Assembly: GCF_011074885.1 (NCBI RefSeq)
Contig: NC_054688.1
Coordinates: 1,426,001-1,490,000, forward strand
Source of the DNA: Brettanomyces bruxellensis
Lineage: Eukaryota > Ascomycota > Pichiomycetes > Pichiales > Pichiaceae
DNA length: 64,000 nucleotides
Direction: 5' to 3'
The notes beneath the pieces were generated by a model that was not told the DNA's origin, did no database searches, and was given only the letters and a program-made list of their open reading frames with translations. Below, piece after piece: positions 22,211-32,258 of this stretch. Each line of letters begins with the position of its first letter. Positions within the stretch are counted from its first letter, which is position 1. A program made the position numbers and the translations under genes.

Positions 22211-24298
22211 TCAATTGTTAATCCGATTGTCATCGCTGCTCCCCTGCGCTGGCGGAGCGCCTGTGTCGAGCAGGGAGAGCCGGATCGCCAGGCGCAAATC
22301 CTCCTCCTCCTGGCGCTGACACGCCTGCGCTTCCTCCTGCTGCTGCGCTATCTGCGCTACTTGCGCTTCCTCCCGGCGCTGCCGCTCCTCCGTGCGCTCG
22401 ATGCGCTCGATCTGCCGCATCTCGTCCGGCGTCACATCTCCACCAGGACTCGTGTTCTCACCCTGCTCGCTCGACTGCAACGATGCGCTGAGCGCAAGCG
22501 CCATCTGCAACTGCTCAGCGCCCGTAGTATCCTCCCCATTGTACTGTGCAACCATATCGTACTCGCGCTCTAGTTGCGCTTCCTGGTATTCGTAGTCGCG
22601 CACACGGCTTTTAATCTCATCATCAACCGCTTTCTTTTCTCTCTGGCGGCTTTTTTTCCTAATTCGGTGGCCGCTGTAATGCTGGCGACTGTAACAGTCA
22701 CCAAACTCAAAGAATTGGATCACCGGCCCTAGCTCAAGCAACCCTGCGGCAGATTGATCGTCTAAAAGAATGGTCGAAACAGGAAGTTCCGCCCCTGCGC
22801 CACCTGCGCTCGCACCCGTACGCATCCTGCGGCTGGGTCCATCGCTGACTTGGCGGCAAAATTCACCGCTCACCGTATCATACATTTCCGCAGCGCCGTC
22901 TCTGAACCCGACGACCACCACCAATCCGGTTAGTGCGACAGCGGTAATTGGCGCGGCGGCCGGGTCTGGCGCTCCCTGCGCATCGCTCCACCGGCGCAGA
23001 AGCTGCGGCTCGATGCGCGCCAGTGGCTGCAAGACGAAACTGGCTGCGCGCACGTTCACAATCAGCACAAGGCCCGAGCGCAGGACAACGGCCATCAGTA
23101 GCGGGTCGCCGCCGACAATGCTGCGCTCGCGCGCAACCATGGCGTGGTCGCCGCACTCGAGTGCTGCAAGGCTGATCTGCTGCCCTGGCGCCAGCGCCAA
23201 CACGCTAGACGACTCTCCATGGAACGGGAACACCTCGAACCGGTCCTGGTTGTAAACGACCACGTTCTGACCTCCGTAGTCAGCGCATATCTGTACTCCG
23301 ACCCAGCTGCTTGGCTCTGCGCTGAGCCCGGGACTCTTGAACAGGCCAATTTTAGAGATTCGAGGTGTGCGCTCAGTGCGCTCGCAAGCGCAGAAGAGAT
23401 TTTCGATGAGATACACGTTTCCAGAACTCAGCAAGGCCACGAGGTAGCGGCGACCGTCTGAGTCCAGCCTGACTACTGCATTTTGACTTGGTGGTACGTC
23501 TCCTGAGGGTAGCACAGCGGCAGGCGCCACCCGGGCTGGTTGCGCATGCGCTAGACCACCGAGGGCAATTTGTGCTAAGCACTCGCCAGTGCGCGCATCC
23601 CACGCATGGATGCTACCTTGGATATCGCCTGTGAATGCGCCGGGCAATCCTTGTTTTGGCAAATCCCCGCGGCACACTGCGGATGCAGTGATGAGGCTGT
23701 TGTGGCGCCCCGGCGCAGTCTGCATGCTGCGCAGGCCTGCGCACAAGATGTTCTTGCGCTCGAGAATAGACCCGTACACAGACCCATCCCAGCGCCCGAA
23801 TATCATAAAGTGGCGGCCCACACTGTAAGTGGTGCAGCCGGCGGGAATCGAACATAGCGCATGGGATATTCCGCGCCCAGAAGAGATGTCACAAGTTAAA
23901 AGACCGCCCATGGTAGCGTCGTAGGCGAGCATGCGCCCGCGGCGGAAATCCGCAAGTATACGCGAGGGGCGGCGCAGGTCGCGCGCAAGGCTGTACGTGC
24001 GCAGGGTAGAGCGCCCATTGTTCCAGGCGGCGAGCAGCTCGTCCCTGCGGATGAGCTCCATGCGCCAGGACTTGGTGCGCACTGCGGCGGAGAAAACCGG
24101 CGCCGTCCGCGGGTGGCGCGCAACAAACACCCGGTACCATACGGTGTTGTCCTTTATCAGATTATGCCACCTGTGGCACACCAGCCCAATTTCCTCAAGT
24201 GTTTGCGGATCCAGGTGGCTGAATACTTGAATCAGGAGCTCTGTCGGCAGACCGGCAAGACCCGTCTGCTTTTGGCCGTCTGATTGTTTGTTTTCCAT
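22211..24298 (-). CDS. UFO1: Ufo1-like F-box protein with WD-type region and ubiquitin-interacting motifs
   Basis: Ufo1 is an SCF substrate receptor that targets Ho endonuclease among others, and its UIMs limit its own turnover. From the ATG at 24298 this is 695 residues, starting MENKQSDGQKQTGLAGLPTE. The frame is open further upstream but without an ATG. An F-box is at about 14-57 (LPTELLIQVFSHLDPQTLEE, GLVCHRWHNLIKDNTVWYRV). A beta-propeller-like region follows (AFTGDIQGSIHAWDARTGEC). Two UIM-like helices are near the C-terminus: EQLQMALALSASLQ at about 585-600 and EEDLRLAIRLSLLD at about 662-675. S. cerevisiae Ufo1 has three UIMs. The coding sequence is very GC-rich, full of GCGC, in sharp contrast to its AT-rich flanks. 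Confidence 0.88.
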   Translation of the reverse strand: MENKQSDGQKQTGLAGLPTELLIQVFSHLDPQTLEEIGLVCHRWHNLIKDNTVWYRVFVARHPRTAPVFSAAVRTKSWRMELIRRDELLAAWNNGRSTLRTYSLARDLRRPSRILADFRRGRMLAYDATMGGLLTCDISSGRGISHALCSIPAGCTTYSVGRHFMIFGRWDGSVYGSILERKNILCAGLRSMQTAPGRHNSLITASAVCRGDLPKQGLPGAFTGDIQGSIHAWDARTGECLAQIALGGLAHAQPARVAPAAVLPSGDVPPSQNAVVRLDSDGRRYLVALLSSGNVYLIENLFCACERTERTPRISKIGLFKSPGLSAEPSSWVGVQICADYGGQNVVVYNQDRFEVFPFHGESSSVLALAPGQQISLAALECGDHAMVARERSIVGGDPLLMAVVLRSGLVLIVNVRAASFVLQPLARIEPQLLRRWSDAQGAPDPAAAPITAVALTGLVVVVGFRDGAAEMYDTVSGEFCRQVSDGPSRRMRTGASAGGAGAELPVSTILLDDQSAAGLLELGPVIQFFEFGDCYSRQHYSGHRIRKKSRQREKKAVDDEIKSRVRDYEYQEAQLEREYDMVAQYNGEDTTGAEQLQMALALSASLQSSEQGENTSPGGDVTPDEMRQIERIERTEERQRREEAQVAQIAQQQEEAQACQRQEEEDLRLAIRLSLLDTGAPPAQGSSDDNRINN

Positions 24299-25370
24299 GC
24301 TATGCTTGTTGTAAATTGGGAATATAGTCCGGATTGTTGTTAAGTGCGTGGAGGCAAGTGATGAAATGCTAAGTGTTGCAATGTTAAGTGATGGAATGCT
24401 AAGTGTTGAAATGTTCAAATTAAAATGTATATTTAAAGTCGAATGTTTAGATTTAAATTCAAGTTTAAGTTCAAGTTCAATCCAAATGATCAAATCCAAC
24501 TGCTCAAATTCAAACACTCAAATCCAATTATCTATCCCTAAGTGGATCGGTAAACCTTCAAATATGATTCCAAATCAAGCGTCTATCTTCAAATAAATCT
24601 ATACCAAGCGTGAATCTAAATCTTCGGATTCTTCAAATTACTCAAATCTGTATTTGGACCTCGATGCAACCGAATTTGCTAAAATAGCCGTAAAGCGCTA
24701 TGAAGGTAACTCTAAAAGCTCCTTTCTCTCAATTTCAATTAGCTGATTCAGCTGATGTCTCTCCTTGCTTAAACAACCGTCCTATACGAACACTCCGTGA
24801 TATCGAAATAATCGCACTTCCAAAGTCAACCACTCTTGCAGCCTAATTTGCACACCTGTGGAAATTCAACCTGTTACTGGCCTACCTGACAACACAAACT
24901 GCCGATTGCAATTGCTTGCACTACCAAGTAAACCATCAGCCAAGTCCAGGAGCATCATTTATTATTCAAGAAAGCAATTTTCGAGGTGCAAGGGTGCAAG
25001 GAATTAAAAAAAAAATTCCCCCTTCTTTTTATGCGGATTCGGCGCTAACCGCATAAAATAAAAGCATCAGCGTAGCACCACGCAGCTACCTGAAATTAAG
25101 AAATGTTTAAACCCACTTCCAGAAGACCATATATTATGTGTATATAAATTGATGTTGTAGAGCAAATATAAAGGAGCAATGCCGTAAAAGAGCAAGAAAA
25201 AGTAGAAAATGCGAATATAATGCGAGTCGGCCAAGAAAGAAAGCAGCAAACCAAAGCAGCATGGGGAGACAGAAAGACAACGTTAAAGTTAAATGAGAAT
25301 TGTGTAGCAGAGCAGAAAGTAAAAGTAGAAGAAAAAGAAAAGCATAGCCAGGGAATGTATGCTCCAAGAC
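24299..25370. other. Spacer between SOK1 and UFO1
   Basis: UFO1 promoter region plus SOK1 3' flank. A 30-bp duplication lies at 24356-24415 and TCAAATCC/TTCAAATT-type words continue to about 24650. No gene is recognised. Confidence 0.5.
24356..24415. repeat. 30-bp direct repeat, two copies, in the UFO1 promoter
   Basis: Units 24356-24385 and 24386-24415 differ at two positions and share AAGTGATG.AATGCTAAGTG. They lie 58-117 bp upstream of the UFO1 ATG, so they fall in its promoter or 5' leader. Confidence 0.8.
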
Positions 25371-27560
25371 TCATTTGAGATAGCCCGCATAAAAGTCGCC
25401 AAAAACGCTGTAGTTCAAGTTGATGAGCTGGGCAAGTCTTTCGACGACATTTTTGAGCTCCTCATCCACCATGCAGTCGCCCTGGACCTGGACGACGGAA
25501 TTCTGGTCCAAGGCATCGAGAATCCGGACCATGATCTTCTGCTCAAGGAGTTTGTACACGGTAGAAGAAGGCTGTGTCTGGGTCAAAAGCCAGTTAAAGC
25601 AAAAGTCGATCTTCTTCGAGTCGAGGTCTCCACACGCACGGCTGACGAAATGCACCGCGAGGCTGTGCAAGTTCCTGGTCCACTTAGAGTTGCCCTTCTC
25701 GTCCACAATGAGACTGAGAATCTCCTTTTTGAGGGCAACCAACTCCGCCTCCGAGCACTTTTCGGCAATCTTGCCGGGGCAATTCTCCCGCACCATCTGC
25801 TTGTACAAGATCTCGCACACTTTCGTGCAAACAAGGTGCCGGATGTCCGCGCGCAGCACAACAAGGCGCGGATGGTCGAATCCGAGCGTGTTGGGGAACT
25901 CGGTGCACATGTGCGAGCATGAGAGAAGATGGACGACGGCGAAGTCGAGCACGTGCTTTGTGTCACGTGAGTGGCACATTATGCTGTTTCGCCTAAACCA
26001 GAGGAGCGCCATCATCAGGCTGAAGCGCCCCTTTTTCATCGCATTCATGAAGTATTCTCTTTCAAAGGAGACTGCTGTTGAGCACAAGAGGGGGCGGAGG
26101 ATGCGGATTTGGTGATTTGCCACGTCCAACTTCATTGCCTCGAGTATGGAGAAGAGCATTCTGAGTCCATCTACCAAGCCGTCGACGTCTGCGCCGGGTG
26201 CGCCTGCGCTAGGTGCGCTGGGTGCGCTAGGCGCGCTCACCGCGCCGTGGAACGTCCGCTTCATCTTGTCCACCCACGCGTCGCGCATCGGTGCGCAGTG
26301 CATCTTCAATGCGCCCGCAATCCAGTCGGCAAACGCAAGAAAGTCAAAGCACTGGCCGGCAAGCTGCTGCATCAAGATTTTGATGTCGAGCGCCGACTCA
26401 ACGGTCGCCTGATCCTTTGCGGAGACCAAACTGAGAAGAATACTCTTTAGCGCCTGGAACATGACGCCAATAGGCGAGTTTTCCAGGTTACGCGAGCTGT
26501 AGCGCAGGCGGTAGGAGCCGGCCAGCAGGGCGCGAATCTCGCGCTTGATGAAGCGCCAGTAGTTTTCGGCCTGCAGCTTCTTGCGCCGGCCGCGCTCCCC
26601 ATCTAGGTTTGGCCTAAACTGCAGCTGCGGGTCAAACAAGATGTCGTGGCGCAGCTGCGGGTTCTTGAGCACCTCGTGAAGGTCTATCTCGTGCATTGAT
26701 TGCAGGTTCACAGGTGGCATCAGGAGCTGGCGCTGCGCCTGCTGCACCTGCGCTGGCGAAAGTGGCGCAAAGCAAGGGGATGCAGCTGTAGCGGCGCCGG
26801 CTGCGGTTGCAGTTGCGGATGCGGTAGCCGCAGGGGATGCGCCATCCAGCGCCGGTGCGCGCCGGCCGTCCAAGGACTCCGGTTTCTGGTATGCGGTGTG
26901 TGCAGCCATGCGCCGGCTTCTTCGGCTACTGGCGCGATGGTGGCGGTGGTGGTGGTGGCGATGCGCTAGCGATGCGCCGGTGTCGGCGGCAACCACAGAG
27001 GGTGCGCACGCAGGCGCAGTGGCCGATGCCGCAGAGAATTCAGACAACGAAAGCCAGATGTTGGGAAGCGACCGCGAGCGGTAGTGGCGCCGGCGCGACA
27101 CCAACGAGGCGCCGCGTATTTTGCACACGCGGCCGGCCGGGTATGCGCCAAAGGGCGAGGCGAACTGGATGGCGCCAGAAACAGATGACGGTATCTTGCC
27201 GGCGCCTATCTTTGAAGAGGATATTTTGGAGATCTTGGATCTGATGGGAGTCAAAGTGGAGGCGGCAGAGGCGGCGTCGACAGGGGAGGCTGCGCGGGTA
27301 GAGACCTGCGCTCCAGCGCCTGCGCCAGGTGCTCCAGCGCCAGGGGTCTTGCGGGTGCGGCGCACGACGCCGGCGTCAATGGGCGGCATAACTACAGACG
27401 GCCGGCGGCTCTCGCTCACGTCAACGTTAGCCGTATTTAATCCGTTATCAGCCGCGGACATTGAACCCGCAGGACACGAATCCTTGGTAGTGCCAAACAC
27501 ATCCTTGAAATGCGTCGGGCGCTCAACCTCCTGGTCATCATTTGCATTGTGGTGGGTCAT
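25371..27560 (-). CDS. SOK1: Sok1-like Tcp11-domain protein
   Basis: Sok1 was found as a high-copy suppressor of cAMP-dependent kinase loss, and its Tcp11 domain is shared with animal T-complex protein 11. This protein has 729 residues. The first ~270 are low complexity (Ala, Ser and Pro rich with a run of His at about HRHHHHRHHR). The Tcp11 domain fills the rest: SMHEIDLHEVLKNPQLRHDI, AENYWRFIKREIRALLAGSY, ALDIKILMQQLAGQCFDFLA, VANHQIRILRPLLCSTAVSF, FEREYFMNAMKKGRFSLMMA. Start at the ATG at 27560. The N-terminal half is markedly GC-rich with GCGC-rich Ala codons, like the neighbouring UFO1. Confidence 0.9.
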   Translation of the reverse strand: MTHHNANDDQEVERPTHFKDVFGTTKDSCPAGSMSAADNGLNTANVDVSESRRPSVVMPPIDAGVVRRTRKTPGAGAPGAGAGAQVSTRAASPVDAASAASTLTPIRSKISKISSSKIGAGKIPSSVSGAIQFASPFGAYPAGRVCKIRGASLVSRRRHYRSRSLPNIWLSLSEFSAASATAPACAPSVVAADTGASLAHRHHHHRHHRASSRRSRRMAAHTAYQKPESLDGRRAPALDGASPAATASATATAAGAATAASPCFAPLSPAQVQQAQRQLLMPPVNLQSMHEIDLHEVLKNPQLRHDILFDPQLQFRPNLDGERGRRKKLQAENYWRFIKREIRALLAGSYRLRYSSRNLENSPIGVMFQALKSILLSLVSAKDQATVESALDIKILMQQLAGQCFDFLAFADWIAGALKMHCAPMRDAWVDKMKRTFHGAVSAPSAPSAPSAGAPGADVDGLVDGLRMLFSILEAMKLDVANHQIRILRPLLCSTAVSFEREYFMNAMKKGRFSLMMALLWFRRNSIMCHSRDTKHVLDFAVVHLLSCSHMCTEFPNTLGFDHPRLVVLRADIRHLVCTKVCEILYKQMVRENCPGKIAEKCSEAELVALKKEILSLIVDEKGNSKWTRNLHSLAVHFVSRACGDLDSKKIDFCFNWLLTQTQPSSTVYKLLEQKIMVRILDALDQNSVVQVQGDCMVDEELKNVVERLAQLINLNYSVFGDFYAGYLK

Positions 27561-28539
27561 AACTGGGATGCGCAGAGTTGTTTAAGCGTGCTTAAAGTGC
27601 AGAAATTTGTTATGTTGTGCGTTCAGAGTTACTGACGACGGTTTCTATAAGGTTGAAAGCAGAAAATTAATGTTGTGCAACGTAATATGTGACAAGTGTG
27701 ATTGTATTATAGTGTACTGCAAAACAGGGACCCCGGAATGTAGATGGTAAGTTTGAAAGTGGTGGGGCAAAAAAGGCGGATGAATGATTAAAAAAAGAAT
27801 TTGGATGGAACCTGGTTGATATATAAGATGGATTGAGAATGAAAACAGAAATACAGATAACAAGAATAGGAGATGCAAACTGATGACTTGTCTATTAGAG
27901 GCACTCCGTGGAGAAACCGTTGGAATAAGTGCTGAAGTTTCACCTATATATTAATTGCTTGTATTTGAAACTCAGATGATGTGAGGGAATGACAAAAAAA
28001 AATTAAAAAAGAAAAGAGACGGAGAAATATTGGCAAAAAAGAAAAGAGGAAAGAGAAGAGAGGAAAAAAAAGTTTGAGAGCGGCGCAGCGGACAACGCCG
28101 GCTTTAACATGCAAGCAAAAAAAAAGTAAGATAAAGCACAAGAGATTGGAAGACAAAATCTTCATACAAAAGCAAACGTTAGATGCAGGAAAAAAAAAAA
28201 AAATTTTAAAAAGAAAAGATCGAAAAAAATCGAATTAAGGCATTGTCGAACAATCAAGTGATCTCACTGCACCTAAAACCTTTTCCTGGGAAGGCAAGAG
28301 CATTTGGCAATACCGTTTTTTCTTCCTCCAAATTTTTCACAGGAGTACGATTGTTCCGCATTCCTTCCCTGGTGAGGTATTGCCGGCAGGAGGCAGCAAT
28401 ACGCAACGGCGCGCTAAGTTCCCAGCGGAAATGTCGCCCTCACTCAATATTTTGCTGGTAAGACTAATTTTTTTTTGCTTACGTAGAAACGTGAGGTCAT
28501 TGATCGCCCTCCAACAAACCTCACTCAATACTAATTACC

Positions 28540-28735
28540 CAATACCCACTGCTTATTACTAAATACTCACTGCTTATTACTTATCAGTCAACACCTAATA
28601 CTTCTCTCAATACTAATTACTCAATATTCCTTACATAATACTTATTACTTAATACTTACTACTTAATACTCATCACTCCTTACTCACCTCTCACTACTTA
28701 CTGCTCACTACTTACTACTCATTACCCCCTGCCCT
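28540..28735. repeat. Degenerate TTACTTAATAC repeat
   Basis: About 200 bp composed of interchanged words TACTTATTAC, TTACTTAATAC, CACTACTTACT and CTCACTAC. The period is about 8-11 bp and irregular. It resembles a decayed minisatellite. Confidence 0.65.
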
Positions 28736-31621
28736 ACTATATTGCAAGGGTCAAAGTCACTTGAAATTTGTCACTTGGCATAACATGAAAATTACATACT
28801 CTAACGGTTGCTGTCTTATGATCCGGTGACCTGTTTCTATAATATTATTAAATTAATAAGTACGCAATTTTTTTATTTTTTGTTCCCAAGATTTTCACAT
28901 TCGCCTTACCTGCTTGAAACTTGGCAACACCTCTCGAGATAGTACCGCAACGGCATATTTTCTTCGAAAAATAAAGAAAAAGCAGAAAAAAATTTTCCCA
29001 AGCAAAAAAAATTATCGTAATACCGATTCTGGGAAAGTGCATCGAGAAGATGACTAAGAAGGAATCAAAAAGCATTGAAAAGAATTGAATTAAATTAAAT
29101 TCCTGGAAAATGAGAATTACACGCCTCAGGGCAATTTTAGAACTGTAGTATCAAATTCCCACTTTACGTAATAGAATCCGGATTTGTAAAAAAATGACCC
29201 AAAGACAAAGAAACCGCCGTTCAGGGGTGGGAGAGAAAAAAAAGACAAGGGGAGCGGAATAAAAGTTAGACAGGAGTGGGAAAACAAGGAAGCAGGGATA
29301 CAACAAGAGTAGGCAGGGGCCAGGAAGCAGGAACAAGAAGCTTAAAAAAAGCAGGCAAAACAAGTAACCCCTTTGGAGAATGGGGAGATGAATAGGAAAA
29401 ATAATAAGGGATAGCCGGAAACAAGAGAGGACAATGCCTACACTTAAATTTCGATTTTGAAAACAGGAAAGCTGTGTAGATGGACGAGGAGGGGCAGGCT
29501 AAAAAAAGAAGGTTACTCTATTTTCAGTGTAAACTTCGGGTGCCGCCTATTCTCTTTTTTTTTTTTTTCCTGTACTCTACTGCCTTGTTACCATCTTTAT
29601 TCCCACTTTCACATGTGTTCGCACCTCATCTTCTCACCTTCATTTCGTTTTTTTTCGTTCTCGTACTTGGCCTCGGTTTCTTTCTTCAATTTCAAAATTA
29701 ATTTCCACTAATGTCTATTCATTTTAATTCTCGGCCTTATTTTTTTTTCATTCATTTTTACTTATGCTTCTTATTCATTTGGGTTATTGCTCTTCATTCA
29801 TTTTTCTCGTTTTTTTGCTTGTTTTTTCATGTATTTACATTCATTCTTACTCGTTTCCATTTACTTTTAACAATTCAAATTCCTCCTATCCTGATCCATC
29901 CCATTTTTATTTTTATCATCAATCCTACTCTATCCTATTCTCCTTTCTCCCTTCACATTTCTATTCTTCATCGGCCTCCCTGATCCTGACAATCATCTGA
30001 TTAGTGCGAAACCAAATGTAAGCGGCAGAGACGCATTTCTTCTGGATAAATACTCTTTGGGGATGTGGAACTTCTTCTTAAGGTAATATGGCCTAATACC
30101 TATTTTTTTTTTTTTTGGATTGTTTGCAGTCTCACTTATCTTTTCTACAGTTATCTCGCTCCCAGAAGCTTCCCGCGGTCCATAATTAACAATTCCCAAG
30201 TAATTTTTTGACCATATTTACACATAGAATGAAGATCTCTAGTTGATCTGATCTCTTTTGTTATTTCAGTTTGTATTTTTATTTTTTTACTGGATTTGCT
30301 TTTTATTCTTATTGTTAGCGCCCAATCTTTCTGTATGTGTGAGAGTATTCTTATTTCTGTTGGACATAAAATAATTCTTAATTACATAAACGTAGGACAC
30401 CTTCTGAAAGGGTAATTCTCATACTACGAAGAGGGAAGGATGATCCAATCAAAAATATTTAAATGATACACGAATGTACAAACGCGGAAAGGAAAATATA
30501 TTAAACCGCATCAGCAGATTCCAGACAACGACATGCCACACCAGATCAAGGCATTACAAAAGGGTCTTCTAAATAACGTTTTAGAAAGCAGTTTCATGAA
30601 GTTTCAAAATACTTCTCAATGGCATTCCATTTTCATTTCAAAGCTGTTTCAACAAGTACCAATTTATGTTTGCGTTGCCTTTTCAGGGCTTATTAACGAA
30701 CACATATTGCAATAATATGGACTATAGGCAAAGCTATAGGAGTATACTGTGTGAGCATTATGACATAAGCAAAAAAAGGTAAAACAACAATACAGTAGGC
30801 TGAAACAGCAAAACAAGCACATTAACTACACCAGAGAATAAAGTAAACTCGATGTACCTCTTAGTTATTATTCAAAGCACGCATTGTTGATGTATCCATA
30901 AACTGTTAAAGCGGCAGACTCTGGAATGGTATGCAAGTACACATGAACTGCATGCATACTCCAAAAACCGATTTTTTTTCTTGTTTTCCCCGGTTTCAGG
31001 CATTCCCACCTAAATTTTATTATATTGTTGCTCAAAACAGCCAATAATACTTTAGCCCTGCAGTACAAAAATTCCAGTGTCTTCTTACTCATCTTCTGTT
31101 TCACGTATCTTACGGCATTATTGAGACCGTATGCTGATGTCTAGGGAATCTCTATGCATCTCCTGTTATCTGTTATTTAATTGATGTTTGTTTTGTGCAT
31201 TGTTACTTTATGCTGATAAATAATTATAATATAATAGTTTTAATTTTTTTTCACTCTCAATATCACCTACTATTTACTCAGCGAAAGGAGTTTGTTTGTT
31301 ATACGTATCTTGACGTACGGCTGAAAATATGAAGAATAAAATAAAACCGCAACATCCCAAATACACAAGATTCGAAACGTATGTACCCCCAATACGAAAG
31401 CCTAAACTCTAGCTTTCACATAAAAAGCTTCAAACAATATCCACAAAACTGAAACATTCTGGATTCAATCTCTGACCAATTGGGTAGGGTAGATGAAACG
31501 TGAAATCAAAAAATTCGAATTCGACAACACTGGAAAAAAAATATCGAAATTTTCGGATTTCCTTGGAAACTTTGATTTTTTTGGAAATCTGAAAAATCGT
31601 AATATGAAAAATCATCGAAAA

Positions 31622-31957
31622 TTATCTGCCTTTCGAGAAACACATAATGAAAAAAAAAAACGGTCCCGCACATTTTTCACTGTTTTGGTCTTCCAAAGTA
31701 GTTGGTAAACAAGTGCTTTCAATTTTTTTCCTCCTTACTCTCAGCTTATTGTTTGGCATCTCAAACGTTTGTACTTTCAATAGCTCCTCGTGCAATACAT
31801 AATCGAAAGTGTCGCCGCACAGCCTCGCATTAACGCTTTCATTATCCATTGGTCTAAAAGGTATAATTAATCCGGACTCATTGATCGACAAGCAACTAGT
31901 TCTAGGGCATTTTGGAAAAGACAATACCGGTTTGGCTTCTTGCTGGCATGTCCACAT
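31622..31957 (-). CDS. Small hypothetical protein (doubtful)
   Basis: A 111-residue ORF from an ATG at 31957, just downstream of CTF18 on the same strand. I do not recognise it. The middle (NESGLIIPFRPMDNESVNAR, GDTFDYVLHEELLKVQTFEM) has mixed composition and could be a real small protein, but the end runs into a Phe-rich stretch from a homopolymer. An overlapping minus-strand frame upstream (31902-32108) also looks mixed, so a frameshifted or spliced small gene at 31.6-32.1 kb is possible. Evidence is weak. Confidence 0.2.
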   Translation of the reverse strand: MWTCQQEAKPVLSFPKCPRTSCLSINESGLIIPFRPMDNESVNARLCGDTFDYVLHEELLKVQTFEMPNNKLRVRRKKIESTCLPTTLEDQNSEKCAGPFFFFIMCFSKGR

Positions 31958-32258
31958 TGTCTCTAACTCCAAGTGTTGTCTTTTCAAGTAGTGTGCACAG
32001 ATGCGAACAAGTTGATCCGCATGTTTTATCCTTGAGGTCTATTCTTTCTGGTCCTGAAAATTTATCTGTTTTGACTGTATGCATGCTTTGTTTTACACGC
32101 ACACACACACAACGGTGGTTTATTTTTCAACCTTCTCCAGACACATTGTTGCTAAATGGTTTCATGTAATTCCAAAAACATCAAAATGACGTTTGAGTTC
32201 TGATTTCCTCGCAACTCCGACGTTTACAAGCACTCTGAATCTCTCCCCATTATTTCAC

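Larger units (their letters stand above)
27561..32258. other. 4.7-kb stretch without a convincing gene
   Basis: The longest empty stretch in the window. It holds A/T runs and a degenerate TTACTTAATAC-type repeat (28540-28735). Small ORFs occur, such as an ATG-started 60-residue one at 30533-30715 (plus) and a 111-residue one at 31622-31957 (minus, listed separately), but none has recognisable homology. I could not recognise a tRNA, snRNA or other structural RNA. It could house noncoding RNAs, decayed genes or a chromosomal element such as an origin or centromere; nothing in the sequence decides this. Confidence 0.45.

Noticed and set aside
23836..23852. tRNA B-box-like GTTCGATTCCCG on the minus strand inside UFO1
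   Set aside because: No A box, acceptor stem or terminator fits around it, and it encodes the conserved-frame peptide SIPAG of UFO1.
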